From NCBI RefSeq assembly GCF_003149025.1, contig NZ_QGDV01000014.1, positions 1-64,000 of the forward strand: 64,000 bases of DNA. Direction: 5' to 3'. Numbering within the stretch: position 1 is the stretch's first letter; every line of letters starts with the position of its first letter. The notes beneath the pieces were generated by a model, which saw only the letters and a list, made by a program, of their open reading frames with translations, made no database searches and had not been told where the DNA came from. This document shows positions 7,878 to 16,886 of this stretch, piece by piece. The stretch is from Rathayibacter iranicus NCPPB 2253 = VKM Ac-1602 (lineage in GTDB: Bacteria; Actinomycetota; Actinomycetes; Actinomycetales; Microbacteriaceae). A program made the position numbers and the translations under genes.

Positions 7878-9143
7878 ATGTCGGAGGTACATGATCTCAT
7901 CAGCGGCATGGAACTCTCTTTTGTCGTCGGCCTGCTGGTCGGCGCGCTTGTCGCCGCCGTCGTGTCGATCCTGCTTGCCCGGTCACGCACTCCCGATGCT
8001 GCCCTCGCCCTCGAACTTGCTACTGCCCGAGCACGGGCCGACGGGCTCGAGGAGCGGCACGAGGCCGTCGCAGAGCAGCACCGCGAGCACCTCGGCTCCG
8101 CCCGCGACCAGATCCGTGAGCTACAGGAGCAACTACGCGCGGTGGCGGAGCGGGAGCGCCACGACGCGCGCATCCTGCAGACCCTCTCCCCCGTCGCCGA
8201 GAGCCTGCGCGGAATGCAGGAGGCGGTGGGTCGCCTCGAACGCGAGCGCGCAGCGCAGTTCGGCGCGATCACCGAGCAGCTCGAGGGCCAGCGAGCCGCG
8301 GGTGAGCAGTTGCGGTCGACGACCGAGACGCTCGCCTCCGCACTGCGCTCGAATACGAGCCGCGGCGCGTGGGGCGAGACGCAGCTGCGCAACGTGGTGG
8401 AGGCTGCCGGGCTGGTTCAGCGGGTCGATTTCGACGTGCAGTTCAGCCTCGAAGGCGAGGCGGGTCGCGGCCGCGCCGACATGGTGGTGCGTCTGCCGGG
8501 CGGCAAGGCGATCGCGGTCGACGCGAAGGTCCCGTTCGATGCCTACCTCGAGGCGAGCGCGATCCCGGCGGGCGCAGGCGGCGAGGAGGAAGCGCGCCGC
8601 GCCGGGCTCCTGCGCGCGCACGTCCGCGCCCTCCGCGGTCACATCGACGCGCTTGCAGCCCGCTCCTACTGGACGGGCCTGCCGGCCAGCCCCGAGTTCG
8701 TCATCGCTTTCGTGCCCAGCGAACCACTGCTCGCGAGCGCGCTCGACGCCGATCCGAGCCTCCTCGAGTACGCGTTCGGCAAGAGGGTGGCACTCGCCTC
8801 GCCCGTCACCCTCTGGTCGGTGCTCAAGACCGTCGCCTACACCTGGCAGCAGGACGTCTTGACGGACGACGCGAAGCGCCTGCTCGATCTCGGCAAGACG
8901 CTCTACGCCCGGCTGGGCACTCTCGCCGATCACGCCGAGGGGCTGCGCCGCTCGCTCGAGAAGACGGTCGACTCCTACAACGCCTTCGCTGGCTCGCTCG
9001 AGAGCCGGGTCCTGGTCACGGCGCGCCAATTCGAGTCCCTCGATGAGTCGCGGGTGATCGCACCGATCGGAGGCGTCACCGCGTCGCCGCGTCGCCTGAC
9101 CGCGGTTGAGTTGCGCGGGTCAGAGGACGAGCGAAGTGCCTAA
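7878..9143 (+). CDS. rmuC: DNA recombination protein RmuC homologue
   Basis: RmuC-family proteins are membrane-anchored coiled-coil proteins with a restriction-endonuclease-like core; E. coli RmuC limits inversions between short repeats. Here there are 421 residues. A transmembrane helix (SFVVGLLVGALVAAVVSILL) is followed by a long charged coiled coil to about residue 150. The conserved core follows, with GAWGETQLRNVVEAAGL, GRADMVVRLPGGKAIAVD then AKVPFDAYL, and FVIAFVPSEPLL. The ATG at 7878 is taken as start; ATG 7908 (MELSFVVG) is an equally credible alternative, because neither has a strong ribosome site. It is divergent from the secreted-protein pair. Confidence 0.9.
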   Translation: MSEVHDLISGMELSFVVGLLVGALVAAVVSILLARSRTPDAALALELATARARADGLEERHEAVAEQHREHLGSARDQIRELQEQLRAVAERERHDARILQTLSPVAESLRGMQEAVGRLERERAAQFGAITEQLEGQRAAGEQLRSTTETLASALRSNTSRGAWGETQLRNVVEAAGLVQRVDFDVQFSLEGEAGRGRADMVVRLPGGKAIAVDAKVPFDAYLEASAIPAGAGGEEEARRAGLLRAHVRALRGHIDALAARSYWTGLPASPEFVIAFVPSEPLLASALDADPSLLEYAFGKRVALASPVTLWSVLKTVAYTWQQDVLTDDAKRLLDLGKTLYARLGTLADHAEGLRRSLEKTVDSYNAFAGSLESRVLVTARQFESLDESRVIAPIGGVTASPRRLTAVELRGSEDERSA

Positions 9144-9255
9144 TCGCCGGCTCCCGTACGCCGCCCTCAGGCCTCTCGACCGGCGGGTTCCTGCTGGTCA
9201 CACAGTCCGCGTGAAGGGTCCGAACTCTTCGACCAGGCCGAGCGTCACGACAGTT

Positions 9256-10272
9256 CTAGACCCACTTTTCCGCGAGGTGCTGGGCTGTGACACGGCGGAT
9301 GGTGCCCGAGCGCGAGCGCAAGACGATCGACTCCGTCGTGATGACGTGTCCCTCCTTGCGCACGCCCTTCACGAGCCCGCCGTTGGTGACCCCCGTCGCC
9401 ACGAAGTACGTGTTGTCGCTCCGGACCAGATCGTTCGCGTGGAGCACGCGGTCGAGGTCGTGCCCTGCGGCAATCGCCCGCTGACGCTCGTCGTCGTCTT
9501 TGGGACGGAGGATCCCCTGGATCACGCCGCCGAGCGCACGGATAGCACACGCTGTGATGATCCCCTCCGGCGTCCCTCCCGTGCCAACGCACATGTCGAG
9601 TCGGGAGTCGTGCCGTGCGGCGTTGATACCGCCAGCAACGTCGCCGTCGAGAAGCAGCCGGGTCCCTGCACCCGCCGCACGGATGTCCTCGATGAGCTTC
9701 GCGTGGCGCGGGCGGTCGAGCACCGCGACTCGCATCTCGTCGACCGGCTTGCGCTTGGCGCGGGCCAGCGCACGGATGTTCTCGCCGATCGGTCGCTCGA
9801 TGTCGATGATGCCGACGCCCTCGGGCCCGGTGACGATTTTCTCCATATAAAAGACAGCGGACGGATCGAACATTGCGCCGCGATCGGCCACCGCAATCAT
9901 CGACAGCGCATTCTGGCGCCCGGCAGCCGTGAGTGACGTGCCGTCGATCGGGTCGACCGCAATGTCTGCGGCTGGCCCCGAACCGTTGCCGACGTGCTCG
10001 CCGTTGAAGAGCATGGGCGCGTTGTCCTTCTCTCCCTCACCAATCACGACGACGCCGTCGAAGTTGACGGTGCCGAGGAAGGTACGCATCGCGTCGACGG
10101 CGGCCCCGTCGGCGGCGTTCTTGTCGCCCTTGCCGATGAACGGCACGGCGCGGATCGCGGCAGCCTCGGTGGCGCGGACGAGTTCCATGCCGAGGTTGCG
10201 ATCGGGGTGGAGGTAGAGCGAGTCGCTGTCCCTCATCGAATCGTTGTCGATCACTGAATCGTTGTCGGTCAC
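9256..10272 (-). CDS. glpX: class II fructose-1,6-bisphosphatase
   Basis: GlpX hydrolyses fructose 1,6-bisphosphate to fructose 6-phosphate in gluconeogenesis. GTG 10272 is chosen because AAGGA lies 9 nt upstream; the longer reading to 10383 has no such support. The N-terminus holds three hexapeptide repeats ([18 protein letters not shown]) encoded partly by an exact-length 18-bp DNA duplication. Family motifs follow: [30 protein letters not shown] and the metal-site DPIDGTS. It faces away from fba, so the two opposing glycolytic/gluconeogenic steps are divergently transcribed from a shared intergenic region. Confidence 0.95.
   Translation of the reverse strand: MTDNDSVIDNDSMRDSDSLYLHPDRNLGMELVRATEAAAIRAVPFIGKGDKNAADGAAVDAMRTFLGTVNFDGVVVIGEGEKDNAPMLFNGEHVGNGSGPAADIAVDPIDGTSLTAAGRQNALSMIAVADRGAMFDPSAVFYMEKIVTGPEGVGIIDIERPIGENIRALARAKRKPVDEMRVAVLDRPRHAKLIEDIRAAGAGTRLLLDGDVAGGINAARHDSRLDMCVGTGGTPEGIITACAIRALGGVIQGILRPKDDDERQRAIAAGHDLDRVLHANDLVRSDNTYFVATGVTNGGLVKGVRKEGHVITTESIVLRSRSGTIRRVTAQHLAEKWV
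10237..10272 (-). repeat. 2 x 18-bp tandem repeat at the start of glpX
   Basis: Two adjacent 18-bp units (plus strand 10237-10254 and 10255-10272) differ at only a few positions and encode [13 protein letters not shown] third, more diverged unit encodes MRDSDS. The repeat begins at the chosen GTG start codon, so slippage could change the length of the N-terminal tail, which lies outside the catalytic fold. Confidence 0.8.
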
Positions 10273-10461
10273 TGAGCGGAGTCCTTCGTCGTCGAGTTCG
10301 TGCACGTCGTCGCAGGACCCGCGGTGCGGATCCCCATCCCGCTCGAAGCCTAGCCCAGCGGCCCTCCACGACAGGAGGGCCACCGCAGGGCCTCCTCGCT
10401 AGACTCGACCGGGTCGCGGGCCTTGCCCGACCCCTCCCGTTCATCCGTCAAAGGAGATGCC

Positions 10462-11487
10462 ATGCCCGTCGCTACCCCGGACCAATACGCAGAAATGCTC
10501 GACAAGGCGAAGACCGGCGGATTCGCCTATCCGGCGTTCAACGTCTCTTCCTCGCAGACGGTCAACGCTGTTTTGCAGGGCCTCACTGAGTCGGGTTCGG
10601 ACGGCATCATCCAGGTCACGACCGGCGGCGCCGACTACTTCGCCGGCCACACCGTCAAGAACCGCGCCGCAGGCGCCATCGCCTTTGCGAAGTTCGCGAC
10701 CGAGGTCGCCAAGAACTACCCGGTCACGGTCGCGCTGCACACCGACCACTGCCCGCAGAACGCGCTCGACGGCTTCGTTTACCCGCTGATCGCCGCCTCC
10801 GAGGAGGAGGTCAAGGCAGGCCGCGAGCCGCTGTTCCAGTCGCACATGTGGGACGGATCCGCGGTCCCGCTCGATGAGAACCTGGCCATCGCGAAGGAGA
10901 TCCTCCCCCGCGTCAAGAACATCAACGCCATCCTCGAGGTCGAGATCGGTGTCGTCGGCGGCGAGGAGGACGGCGTCTCGCACGACATCAACGAGCACCT
11001 CTACACCACGCTCGACGACGCGATCGCGACCGTCGAGGCACTCGGCTTCGGCGAGCAGGGCCGCTACATGGCCGCGCTCACCTTTGGCAACGTCCACGGG
11101 GTCTACAAGCCGGGCAACGTCCGTCTGCGCCCTGAACTGCTTCGCGAGATCCAGGACGGCCTCCAGCAGAAGTACGGCACCGATGCCCTCCCGCTCGATC
11201 TCGTCTTCCACGGAGGCTCCGGCTCGACCGATGAGGAGATCGCGGAGGCGGTCCGCAACGGCGTCGTGAAGATGAACATCGACACCGACACGCAGTACGC
11301 ATTCAGCCGCTCCATTGCCGACACTGTGTTGAAAAACTACGACGGCTTCCTCAAGGTCGACGGCGAGGTCGGTAACAAAAAGGTTTACGACCCGCGCGCG
11401 TGGGGCAAGATCGCCGAGACCGCCATGGCCGCGCGCGTCGCCGAGGCGACCCGTCAGCTCGGCTCGGCCGGCAACTCCGGGAAGTAG
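10462..11487 (+). CDS. fba: class II fructose-bisphosphate aldolase
   Basis: This zinc-dependent aldolase interconverts fructose 1,6-bisphosphate with dihydroxyacetone phosphate and glyceraldehyde 3-phosphate. The start is ATG 10462, preceded by AAAGGAG at ideal spacing; an upstream ATG at 10423 lacks one. The product has 341 residues. Active-site and metal-binding segments are seen: ALHTDHCPQNALDGF with the conserved Asp/His, EVEIGVVGGEEDGV, LDLVFHGGSGSTDEE and KMNIDTDTQYAFSR. The length is typical of the long (type A-like) actinobacterial enzymes. The next gene begins 12 bp downstream. Confidence 0.96.
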   Translation: MPVATPDQYAEMLDKAKTGGFAYPAFNVSSSQTVNAVLQGLTESGSDGIIQVTTGGADYFAGHTVKNRAAGAIAFAKFATEVAKNYPVTVALHTDHCPQNALDGFVYPLIAASEEEVKAGREPLFQSHMWDGSAVPLDENLAIAKEILPRVKNINAILEVEIGVVGGEEDGVSHDINEHLYTTLDDAIATVEALGFGEQGRYMAALTFGNVHGVYKPGNVRLRPELLREIQDGLQQKYGTDALPLDLVFHGGSGSTDEEIAEAVRNGVVKMNIDTDTQYAFSRSIADTVLKNYDGFLKVDGEVGNKKVYDPRAWGKIAETAMAARVAEATRQLGSAGNSGK

Positions 11488-11498
11488 GGCTCCTCTCC

Positions 11499-12059
11499 GT
11501 GACGAACGCACACGATCAGCCGGGCGCAGGGCGTCCGGAGCCGCAGTACGGCGAGTACGCGCCGCCCGGCTGGTCGTGGCGACCCCCGGAGGACGCCGTG
11601 GTGGTGCCCGATCCCCGCGGATCAGGGACCGACCGGCGACCCGCGTCGGCTCCGGCCAAGCCCGTGGTCGCGCATCCCGTCGACCGACTGCTCACCATCG
11701 TGCTGCTCGCGCTTGGCGTCTTCTTCGCCGTGCCGGCACTCCTCGATCCGTCGAGTTTCGCCGTGACGCTGCAGGAGTTGTATCGGACGCAGGGCATCGG
11801 CAACTATGCCTCGCCCGAGCTCGCAAGGATCCTCGGGGTCGTCGTGGCGCTCGCGCAGTCGTTGATCGTCGCGTTCGCGGTGTGGATCTCGATCCGGCGC
11901 CTGCGTGCGGGCAAGCGCGCGGTGCTCGTGCCGATCCTCGGCATCGCCGCGACGGTCCTGCTCTCGTTGATCGTCGCGGCGATCGCGATCCTTGGCGACC
12001 CGACCTTCGCCGAGTACGTCACACGGATGTCGTCCTCGCAAGCTGGCACGGCCACCTGA
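11499..12059 (+). CDS. small integral membrane protein (DUF6264-like)
   Basis: The protein has 186 residues and starts at GTG 11499. A Pro/Gly-rich cytoplasmic N-terminus (PPGWSWRPPEDAVVV) precedes three to four hydrophobic helices: LLTIVLLALGVFFAVPALL, LGVVVALAQSLIVAFAVWIS and VLVPILGIAATVLLSLIVAA then IAIL. The composition matches a Microbacteriaceae-specific family that I believe is named DUF6264, function unknown. It follows fba after 12 bp and may be co-transcribed with it. Confidence 0.6.
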   Translation: MTNAHDQPGAGRPEPQYGEYAPPGWSWRPPEDAVVVPDPRGSGTDRRPASAPAKPVVAHPVDRLLTIVLLALGVFFAVPALLDPSSFAVTLQELYRTQGIGNYASPELARILGVVVALAQSLIVAFAVWISIRRLRAGKRAVLVPILGIAATVLLSLIVAAIAILGDPTFAEYVTRMSSSQAGTAT

Positions 12060-12150
12060 CCCGCTGAACACCAGTGGATCGCCACCTGTCGCCGCCACCT
12101 GCTTCACCGACTACTGAACTCGCGATGCCGGATAAGGACATCACAGTGAC

Positions 12151-12204
12151 CCTAATTAGGCGTAGTGGATATTAGAGGACGCGTTAGCGGAGACTAGAGG
12201 GCGC
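12151..12204 (+). promoter_or_regulatory. candidate operator/promoter of the hipB-like gene
   Basis: Just upstream of the HTH gene the DNA turns AT-rich. It contains a perfect 10-bp palindrome, CCTAATTAGG (12151-12160), followed by two direct repeats TAGAGGACGC (12173-12182) and TAGAGGGCGC (12195-12204). The repeats start 22 bp apart, about two helical turns. HipB/XRE antitoxins autoregulate from such repeated sites. This is an inference from position and symmetry. Confidence 0.5.
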
Positions 12205-12221
12205 CGAACAGGAGCGCCGCC

Positions 12222-12488
12222 ATGACCGCAGACCTTCCCGCCGCTGTACGCACCTCAGCGATCGAGATCGGCGCCAGCCTCGCCGGGTGGCGGAAGATCC
12301 TCGGGCTGACCGCCGAGCAGGTCGCGGACCGCGCGGGCGTCACCCGAGTGACCCTCCGGAAGGTAGAGCACGGCGACCCGAGCGTCGGTTTCCACGTCGT
12401 CCTCCGCGTCGCCCGGGCTCTCCGCGTCCTCAGCACCCTCACCGAAGCACTTGATCCCTTGAAGACCGACGTGGGTCGCGCGCGCTGA
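12222..12488 (+). CDS. HipB-like XRE-family transcriptional regulator
   Basis: The protein has 88 residues, starts at ATG 12222 and is preceded by AGGAG. A single helix-turn-helix domain spans about residues 20-75, with LAGWRKILGLTAEQVADRAG and VTRVTLRKVEHG. It is an xre fold of the kind found in HipB antitoxins. Immediately downstream on the same strand is a decayed hipA, so this was probably the antitoxin of a HipBA module, which survives as an orphan repressor. Its operator-like upstream region is intact. Confidence 0.75.
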   Translation: MTADLPAAVRTSAIEIGASLAGWRKILGLTAEQVADRAGVTRVTLRKVEHGDPSVGFHVVLRVARALRVLSTLTEALDPLKTDVGRAR

Positions 12489-12512
12489 CCTCCTCGTGCG
12501 ACAGCGCGTCCG

Positions 12513-12772
12513 ATGACTGCGCGCGACTCACTCGAGGTCCACGTCGAGATCGACCGCGCTCCTCCGCGCTGGACCCACAGCTCAGCCTCTTCGTCGGCAC
12601 CCAGCAGACCTCTGGCCTGCCCGGTGCCGTCGCCGATTCCGCTCCCGATCGCTGGGGTCGAACCCTGATCGTGAAGCGCGAGCTGGCTCTGGCGCGGAAC
12701 GAATCGCGGACGCGCCGCGCTTTGGAGTTGTTCGACACCGGTCTTCGGACGCTGCGGGATGCGGCGCGCTAG
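12513..12772 (+). pseudogene. remnant of a HipA-like kinase toxin gene
   Basis: Two separated frames together reproduce the beginning of HipA. The first is ATG 12513 with SLEVHVEID. The second, from about 12569, reads LDPQLSLFVGTQQTSGLPGA and then VADSAPDRWGRTLIVKREL. The GAxADSxPDRWGR motif is diagnostic of HipA. An internal deletion of roughly 30-40 codons with frame change separates the pieces. Everything after about residue 110 of a ~400-residue kinase is missing, including the catalytic domain. It ends at TAG 12770-12772, overlapping the 3' end of ispH. Confidence 0.7.
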
Positions 12773-13842
12773 GCGCCGGCGCCCGCGCTGATCCGCCCGC
12801 CGACCCCGCGCGCGTCGCGCTTGCCCGCGACATCCTTACGCAACTCCTTGGGGAGCGAGAACATCAGGTCCTCCTCGGCCGTCTTGACCTCCTCGACCTC
12901 GCCGTAGCCAGCGGCGGCCAGGTCGTCGAGGACCTCCTGCACCAGTACCTCGGGCACCGAGGCACCGCTGGTGACGCCGACGGTGCTGATGCCGTCGAGC
13001 CACTCCTGCTTGATCTCGCTCGCATAGTCGACCCGGTAGGCCGCCTTCGCGCCGTATTCGAGCGCGACCTCGACGAGACGCACCGAGTTGGAAGAGTTGG
13101 CGGAACCGACGACGATGACCAGCTCGGCACCCGCGGCGACCCTCTTGATCGCGACCTGGCGGTTCTGCGTGGCGTAGCAGATGTCGTCGCTCGGCGGGTC
13201 CTGCAGGTGAGGGAAGCGCTCGCGGAGGCGGCGCACCGTCTCCATCGTCTCGTCCACCGAGAGGGTGGTCTGCGAGAGCCAGACGACCTTGTCCGGGTCC
13301 TTCACCACGATGTTCGGCACGTCGTCGGGGCTGCCCACGAGTGTGACGTGGTCGGGCGCCTCCCCAGCAGTGCCCTCGACCTCCTCGTGTCCCTCGTGGC
13401 CGATCAGGAGGATCTCGAAATCGTCGCGGGCGAAACGGACGGCCTCGCGATGCACCTTGGTGACCAGCGGGCAGGTCGCGTCGATCGCCTGAAGATTGCG
13501 GTCGGCCGCGCCCTGCACGACGGCCGGCGAGACGCCGTGGGCACTAAAGACGATGTGCGAGCCCTCGGGAACCTCGTCTACCTCGTCCACAAAGATCGCG
13601 CCCTGGCTTTCCAGCGTCGACACGACGTGCACGTTGTGCACGATCTGCTTGCGGACGTAGACGGGGGCGCCGTAGTGCTCGATCGCCTTCTCGACCGCGA
13701 TGACCGCTCGGTCGACTCCTGCGCAGTATCCGCGCGGGGCGGCAAGAAGCACGCGCTTCTGACCACTAACAGGGAGATCGCGCAGACGCCCGGAGGCGCG
13801 GGGCATGCGCGGCATGGGCAGGCTGATCGGGACGTGGCTCAC
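12769..13842 (-). CDS. ispH: 4-hydroxy-3-methylbut-2-enyl diphosphate reductase
   Basis: IspH (LytB) performs the last step of the MEP isoprenoid pathway, producing IPP and DMAPP. There are 357 residues. The three Fe-S cluster cysteines are present in [11 protein letters not shown] (C40), [11 protein letters not shown] and [11 protein letters not shown]. Substrate motifs SAHGVSP and [12 protein letters not shown] are also seen. The N-terminus is extended by about 25 residues. The gene is divergent from xseA, a common actinobacterial arrangement. The isoprenoid link with the prenyl diphosphate synthase at 22942 is functional rather than operonic. Confidence 0.96.
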   Translation of the reverse strand: MSHVPISLPMPRMPRASGRLRDLPVSGQKRVLLAAPRGYCAGVDRAVIAVEKAIEHYGAPVYVRKQIVHNVHVVSTLESQGAIFVDEVDEVPEGSHIVFSAHGVSPAVVQGAADRNLQAIDATCPLVTKVHREAVRFARDDFEILLIGHEGHEEVEGTAGEAPDHVTLVGSPDDVPNIVVKDPDKVVWLSQTTLSVDETMETVRRLRERFPHLQDPPSDDICYATQNRQVAIKRVAAGAELVIVVGSANSSNSVRLVEVALEYGAKAAYRVDYASEIKQEWLDGISTVGVTSGASVPEVLVQEVLDDLAAAGYGEVEEVKTAEEDLMFSLPKELRKDVAGKRDARGVGGRISAGAGA

Positions 13843-13957
13843 CCCCTGATTCTACGTGCTGCATTCCGTGCCCGGCCGTCGCAGTGTCGGAGGCATCCCG
13901 TACCGTGGTCGGCACAGGAAAGCACTCCCGTTCCCCGTCCCGCAAGCAAAGGCAGCG

Positions 13958-15190
13958 ATGACCGACGCCCCACCCACCGCCGACGCCCCGTGGCCGGTCG
14001 GACTGCTCGCGAGCAAGATCAAGGGCTGGATCGAGCGGCTTGGCACTGCGTGGGTCGAGGGCGAGATTACCCAGTGGGGCGTCTCGGGCGGCAACGTCTA
14101 CGGCAAGCTGAAGGACCTCTCGGGCGACGCGACGGTCGGCTTCACCATCTGGTCGTCGGTGCGCGGGCGCCTCCCGACCGATCTCGCGCAGGGTGACCGC
14201 GTGATCGCGCTGGTCAAGCCGAACTATTGGCTCAGGGGCGGGACGCTCTCGATGCAGGTGTTCGAGATGCGGCACGTCGGTCTTGGCGACCTGCTCGAGA
14301 AGCTCGAGCGTCTGCGACAGCAACTCGCATCGGAAGGCCTGTTCGAGCCGTCCCGCAAGAAGCCACTGCCGTTCCTTCCGCACGGAGTGGGCCTGATCAC
14401 CGGCAAGGACTCCGACGCCGAGAAAGACGTCCTGCGTAACGCTCAACTCCGCTGGCCCGCGGTGCGTTTCCGCGTCGTGCACTCCGCCGTACAGGGCGAC
14501 CGGACGGTGCCCGAGGTGCTCTCGGCACTGCGGGCTCTGGACGCCGACGAGAGCATCGACGTCATCGTGATCGCCCGTGGCGGTGGCGACTTCCAGAACC
14601 TTCTCGGCTTCAGCGACGAGACGCTTGTGCGCGCGGTCTCGGCCTGTACCACTCCGGTCGTCAGCGCGATCGGTCACGAGGCCGACCGCCCACTGCTCGA
14701 CGAGGTCGCCGATCTGCGCGCTTCCACCCCCACCGACGCCGCCAAGCGTGTGGTCCCTGACGTCTCCGACGAGCTGCTGCGCGTGCAGCAGGCGCGTCTG
14801 CGAATGACCGGCCGAGTCAGCGGACTCGTCTCGCACGAGATCGACCGGCTCTCGCAGCTGCGCTCGCGGCCCGTGCTCGCGCAGCCCCGCGTGCTGGTCG
14901 AGCGCCACTCCGAAGAACTGACCCGCTGGGTCGCCCGCGGTGCCGAACTCGTCGAACGCCGCCTTGAGCGCGCGCACCTCGAGGTCGAGCGCCTTCATGG
15001 GCACCTGCGCGCCCTCTCGCCGCAGCACACGCTCGACCGCGGGTACGCGATCGTGCAGAATGCAGCCGGCCACGTCGTGCGGGCACCCGGAGACGCACCA
15101 CTAGGCGACGCGCTCGTCCTCACGCTGGCCGAGGGAGCCGTCGGCGCCCGCTCGGAGGGCCCGACCGGCGATCCGGCGGGCCGCTCCTGA
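13958..15190 (+). CDS. xseA: exodeoxyribonuclease VII large subunit
   Basis: XseA is the catalytic subunit of the single-strand-specific exonuclease VII. The ATG at 13958 is used (410 residues); the frame is open further upstream, but that part overlaps the ispH promoter side. An N-terminal OB fold (WVEGEITQWGVSGGNVYGKL, FTIWSSVRGRLP) precedes the catalytic domain with GLITGKDSDAEKDVLR, VIVIARGGGDFQNLLGF and TPVVSAIGHEADRPLLDEV. The alpha-helical coiled-coil region is at the C-terminus. It is the first gene of the xseA-xseB-DUF4245-carbonic anhydrase-fumC series. Confidence 0.96.
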   Translation: MTDAPPTADAPWPVGLLASKIKGWIERLGTAWVEGEITQWGVSGGNVYGKLKDLSGDATVGFTIWSSVRGRLPTDLAQGDRVIALVKPNYWLRGGTLSMQVFEMRHVGLGDLLEKLERLRQQLASEGLFEPSRKKPLPFLPHGVGLITGKDSDAEKDVLRNAQLRWPAVRFRVVHSAVQGDRTVPEVLSALRALDADESIDVIVIARGGGDFQNLLGFSDETLVRAVSACTTPVVSAIGHEADRPLLDEVADLRASTPTDAAKRVVPDVSDELLRVQQARLRMTGRVSGLVSHEIDRLSQLRSRPVLAQPRVLVERHSEELTRWVARGAELVERRLERAHLEVERLHGHLRALSPQHTLDRGYAIVQNAAGHVVRAPGDAPLGDALVLTLAEGAVGARSEGPTGDPAGRS

Positions 15191-15238
15191 ACTCGTCACG
15201 CCGCCTCTCCCCCAGCCCCGATCGATAGGATCACACCT

Positions 15239-15478
15239 ATGCCCGACTCCCCCGATGCCCCGGCGACCGACTCCGACGTCTCGGGATTTTCGTACGAGCA
15301 GGCGCGTGACGAGCTGGTCCGTGTCGTCTCCGAACTCGAGCAGGGCAACTCCACCCTCGAGCGCTCCCTCGCACTGTGGGAACGCGGCGAGGCTCTCGCC
15401 GCCCGCTGTGAGGAGTGGCTGATTGGCGCGCGTGCCCGGCTCGACGCGGCGCGCTCGCCAGAAACGAGCGCCGGATGA
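15239..15478 (+). CDS. xseB: exodeoxyribonuclease VII small subunit
   Basis: XseB has 79 residues and starts at ATG 15239. It is a helical hairpin protein with the family pattern [20 protein letters not shown] followed by [20 protein letters not shown]. Several copies bind each XseA. Its stop codon overlaps the next start as ATGA (15475-15478), indicating translational coupling to the membrane protein gene. Confidence 0.93.
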   Translation: MPDSPDAPATDSDVSGFSYEQARDELVRVVSELEQGNSTLERSLALWERGEALAARCEEWLIGARARLDAARSPETSAG

Positions 15479-16119
15479 ACCGCAGCAAGCCCGCGCGAAT
15501 CGTCGCCGAACTCGGCCGCCCCGAGACGCCGGAGGAGATGGCAGCTCGCAAGGCCGAGAACTCGCGCCTGTACCGCCAGCGCAAGACGGTCAATAACCTC
15601 GTTTTCTCCCTACTCGCGACGGTCGGCGCCGTCGCGCTCATCGTGCTGCTCGTTCCCCGAGGGGACACCGTCAACCCCGTCTCGGTCGACATCCCGCGAG
15701 TCGCCGCCCAGGTGCAGCTCGGCGAACCGCAGACCCTGGCTGTCCCGTCCCTGCCGGAGGGCTGGAAATCGAATGCGGCCGAACTCCGGCGCGACGGCGG
15801 CACCGACTACTGGTACGTGGGGCTGCTCACTCCACGGGCCGGATACGTCGGGATCAGCCAGGGCCTCGACGCCGACGCGTCCTGGGTGTCGGCGCAACTC
15901 GACCGCCGGGCTGCAACCGGGGTCGAACAGATCGACGGACACGAGTGGACGATCTACGATCATCGCGACTCCGGCGCCGACACCGGCAATACTCCCTACG
16001 CGCTCGAGACGACGGAGGGGTCGAGCACCTACCTCGTCTACGGCACGGCGTCGACGGACGAGGTCCGCGAGGTCATCAACGCCATCACCCCGCAGCTCGG
16101 CCTGGAGGAGTCCCGATGA
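15475..16119 (+). CDS. DUF4245-type membrane-anchored protein
   Basis: The 214-residue protein starts at ATG 15475 inside the xseB stop. A cytoplasmic N-terminus with [20 protein letters not shown] precedes one transmembrane helix ([20 protein letters not shown]). An extracytoplasmic domain of about 150 residues follows ([39 protein letters not shown]). This matches DUF4245, whose function is unknown, and the xse/fum neighbourhood is where that family normally sits in actinobacteria. The next gene is coupled by another ATGA overlap. Confidence 0.8.
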   Translation: MNRSKPARIVAELGRPETPEEMAARKAENSRLYRQRKTVNNLVFSLLATVGAVALIVLLVPRGDTVNPVSVDIPRVAAQVQLGEPQTLAVPSLPEGWKSNAAELRRDGGTDYWYVGLLTPRAGYVGISQGLDADASWVSAQLDRRAATGVEQIDGHEWTIYDHRDSGADTGNTPYALETTEGSSTYLVYGTASTDEVREVINAITPQLGLEESR

Positions 16120-16886
16120 ACCTCGACACGAGCACCGACGTCCCCCGCGAATCGCGCCCACCAGCCTGGGTCTGGAAGGAGATGCTGCGCGGCAACCAGC
16201 GATTCGTCGCAGGCGAACCGCGGCACCCTCGCCAGGACGTGGAGCGCCGCGCCGAGCTTGCCGCCGCCCAGGCCCCGCTCGCTGCGCTCTTCGGTTGCAG
16301 TGATTCCCGCCTGGCGGCTGAGATCATCTTCGACCTCGGGCTGGGCGACCTCTTCGTCGTCCGCAACGCCGGTCAAGTGATCGCGGACTCGATCGTCGGC
16401 TCACTCGAGTACGGCGTTGCCGTGCTCGGCGTGAAGGTTCTGCTCGTGCTCGGCCACGACGAGTGCGGGGCCGTCCGCGCGGCGATCCAGTCGCAGGCGC
16501 CCGGTGCCGAGCGCCTCCCGCCGCACATCGAGCACCTGATCGAGCCGATCATCCCGGCGGTGCGTCGCCACGTCGGCCCGCAGCCCGACGGCCGCGTACT
16601 TATCGACCCATCCGTCACCGACGCGCTCGCCGTCGGGCGCGAGCACCTGCGCGACACCGTCGCCGAGTTGCTCCAGCGCTCGCCACTCATCGCGGACGCA
16701 GTCGCCTCGGGCGAACTCGCCCTGGTCGGAGCTAACTACCGACTCTCGGACGGCACCGTGATGTCCGACATCGTGCTCGGTATCGACCCTCCCGAGCTCA
16801 GCCCGTACGTCTCTGAGCTGGAGCGCGGCTCTCGCTCATCCACCTCTGCCGCAGCCTCTGCGGCAGAGGGACCGGATGCCGCGTGA
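16116..16886 (+). CDS. beta-class carbonic anhydrase
   Basis: This enzyme catalyses CO2 hydration to bicarbonate. It has 256 residues and starts at ATG 16116 with GGAGGAG upstream. Zinc ligands and the Asp/Arg dyad are visible: C61, D63 and R65 in GCSDSRL, then H114 and C117 in GHDECGAV. The serine/alanine-rich tail after residue 235 is not part of the fold. It sits between the DUF4245 gene and fumC, each with 4-bp overlaps, suggesting one operon. Confidence 0.93.
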   Translation: MNLDTSTDVPRESRPPAWVWKEMLRGNQRFVAGEPRHPRQDVERRAELAAAQAPLAALFGCSDSRLAAEIIFDLGLGDLFVVRNAGQVIADSIVGSLEYGVAVLGVKVLLVLGHDECGAVRAAIQSQAPGAERLPPHIEHLIEPIIPAVRRHVGPQPDGRVLIDPSVTDALAVGREHLRDTVAELLQRSPLIADAVASGELALVGANYRLSDGTVMSDIVLGIDPPELSPYVSELERGSRSSTSAAASAAEGPDAA

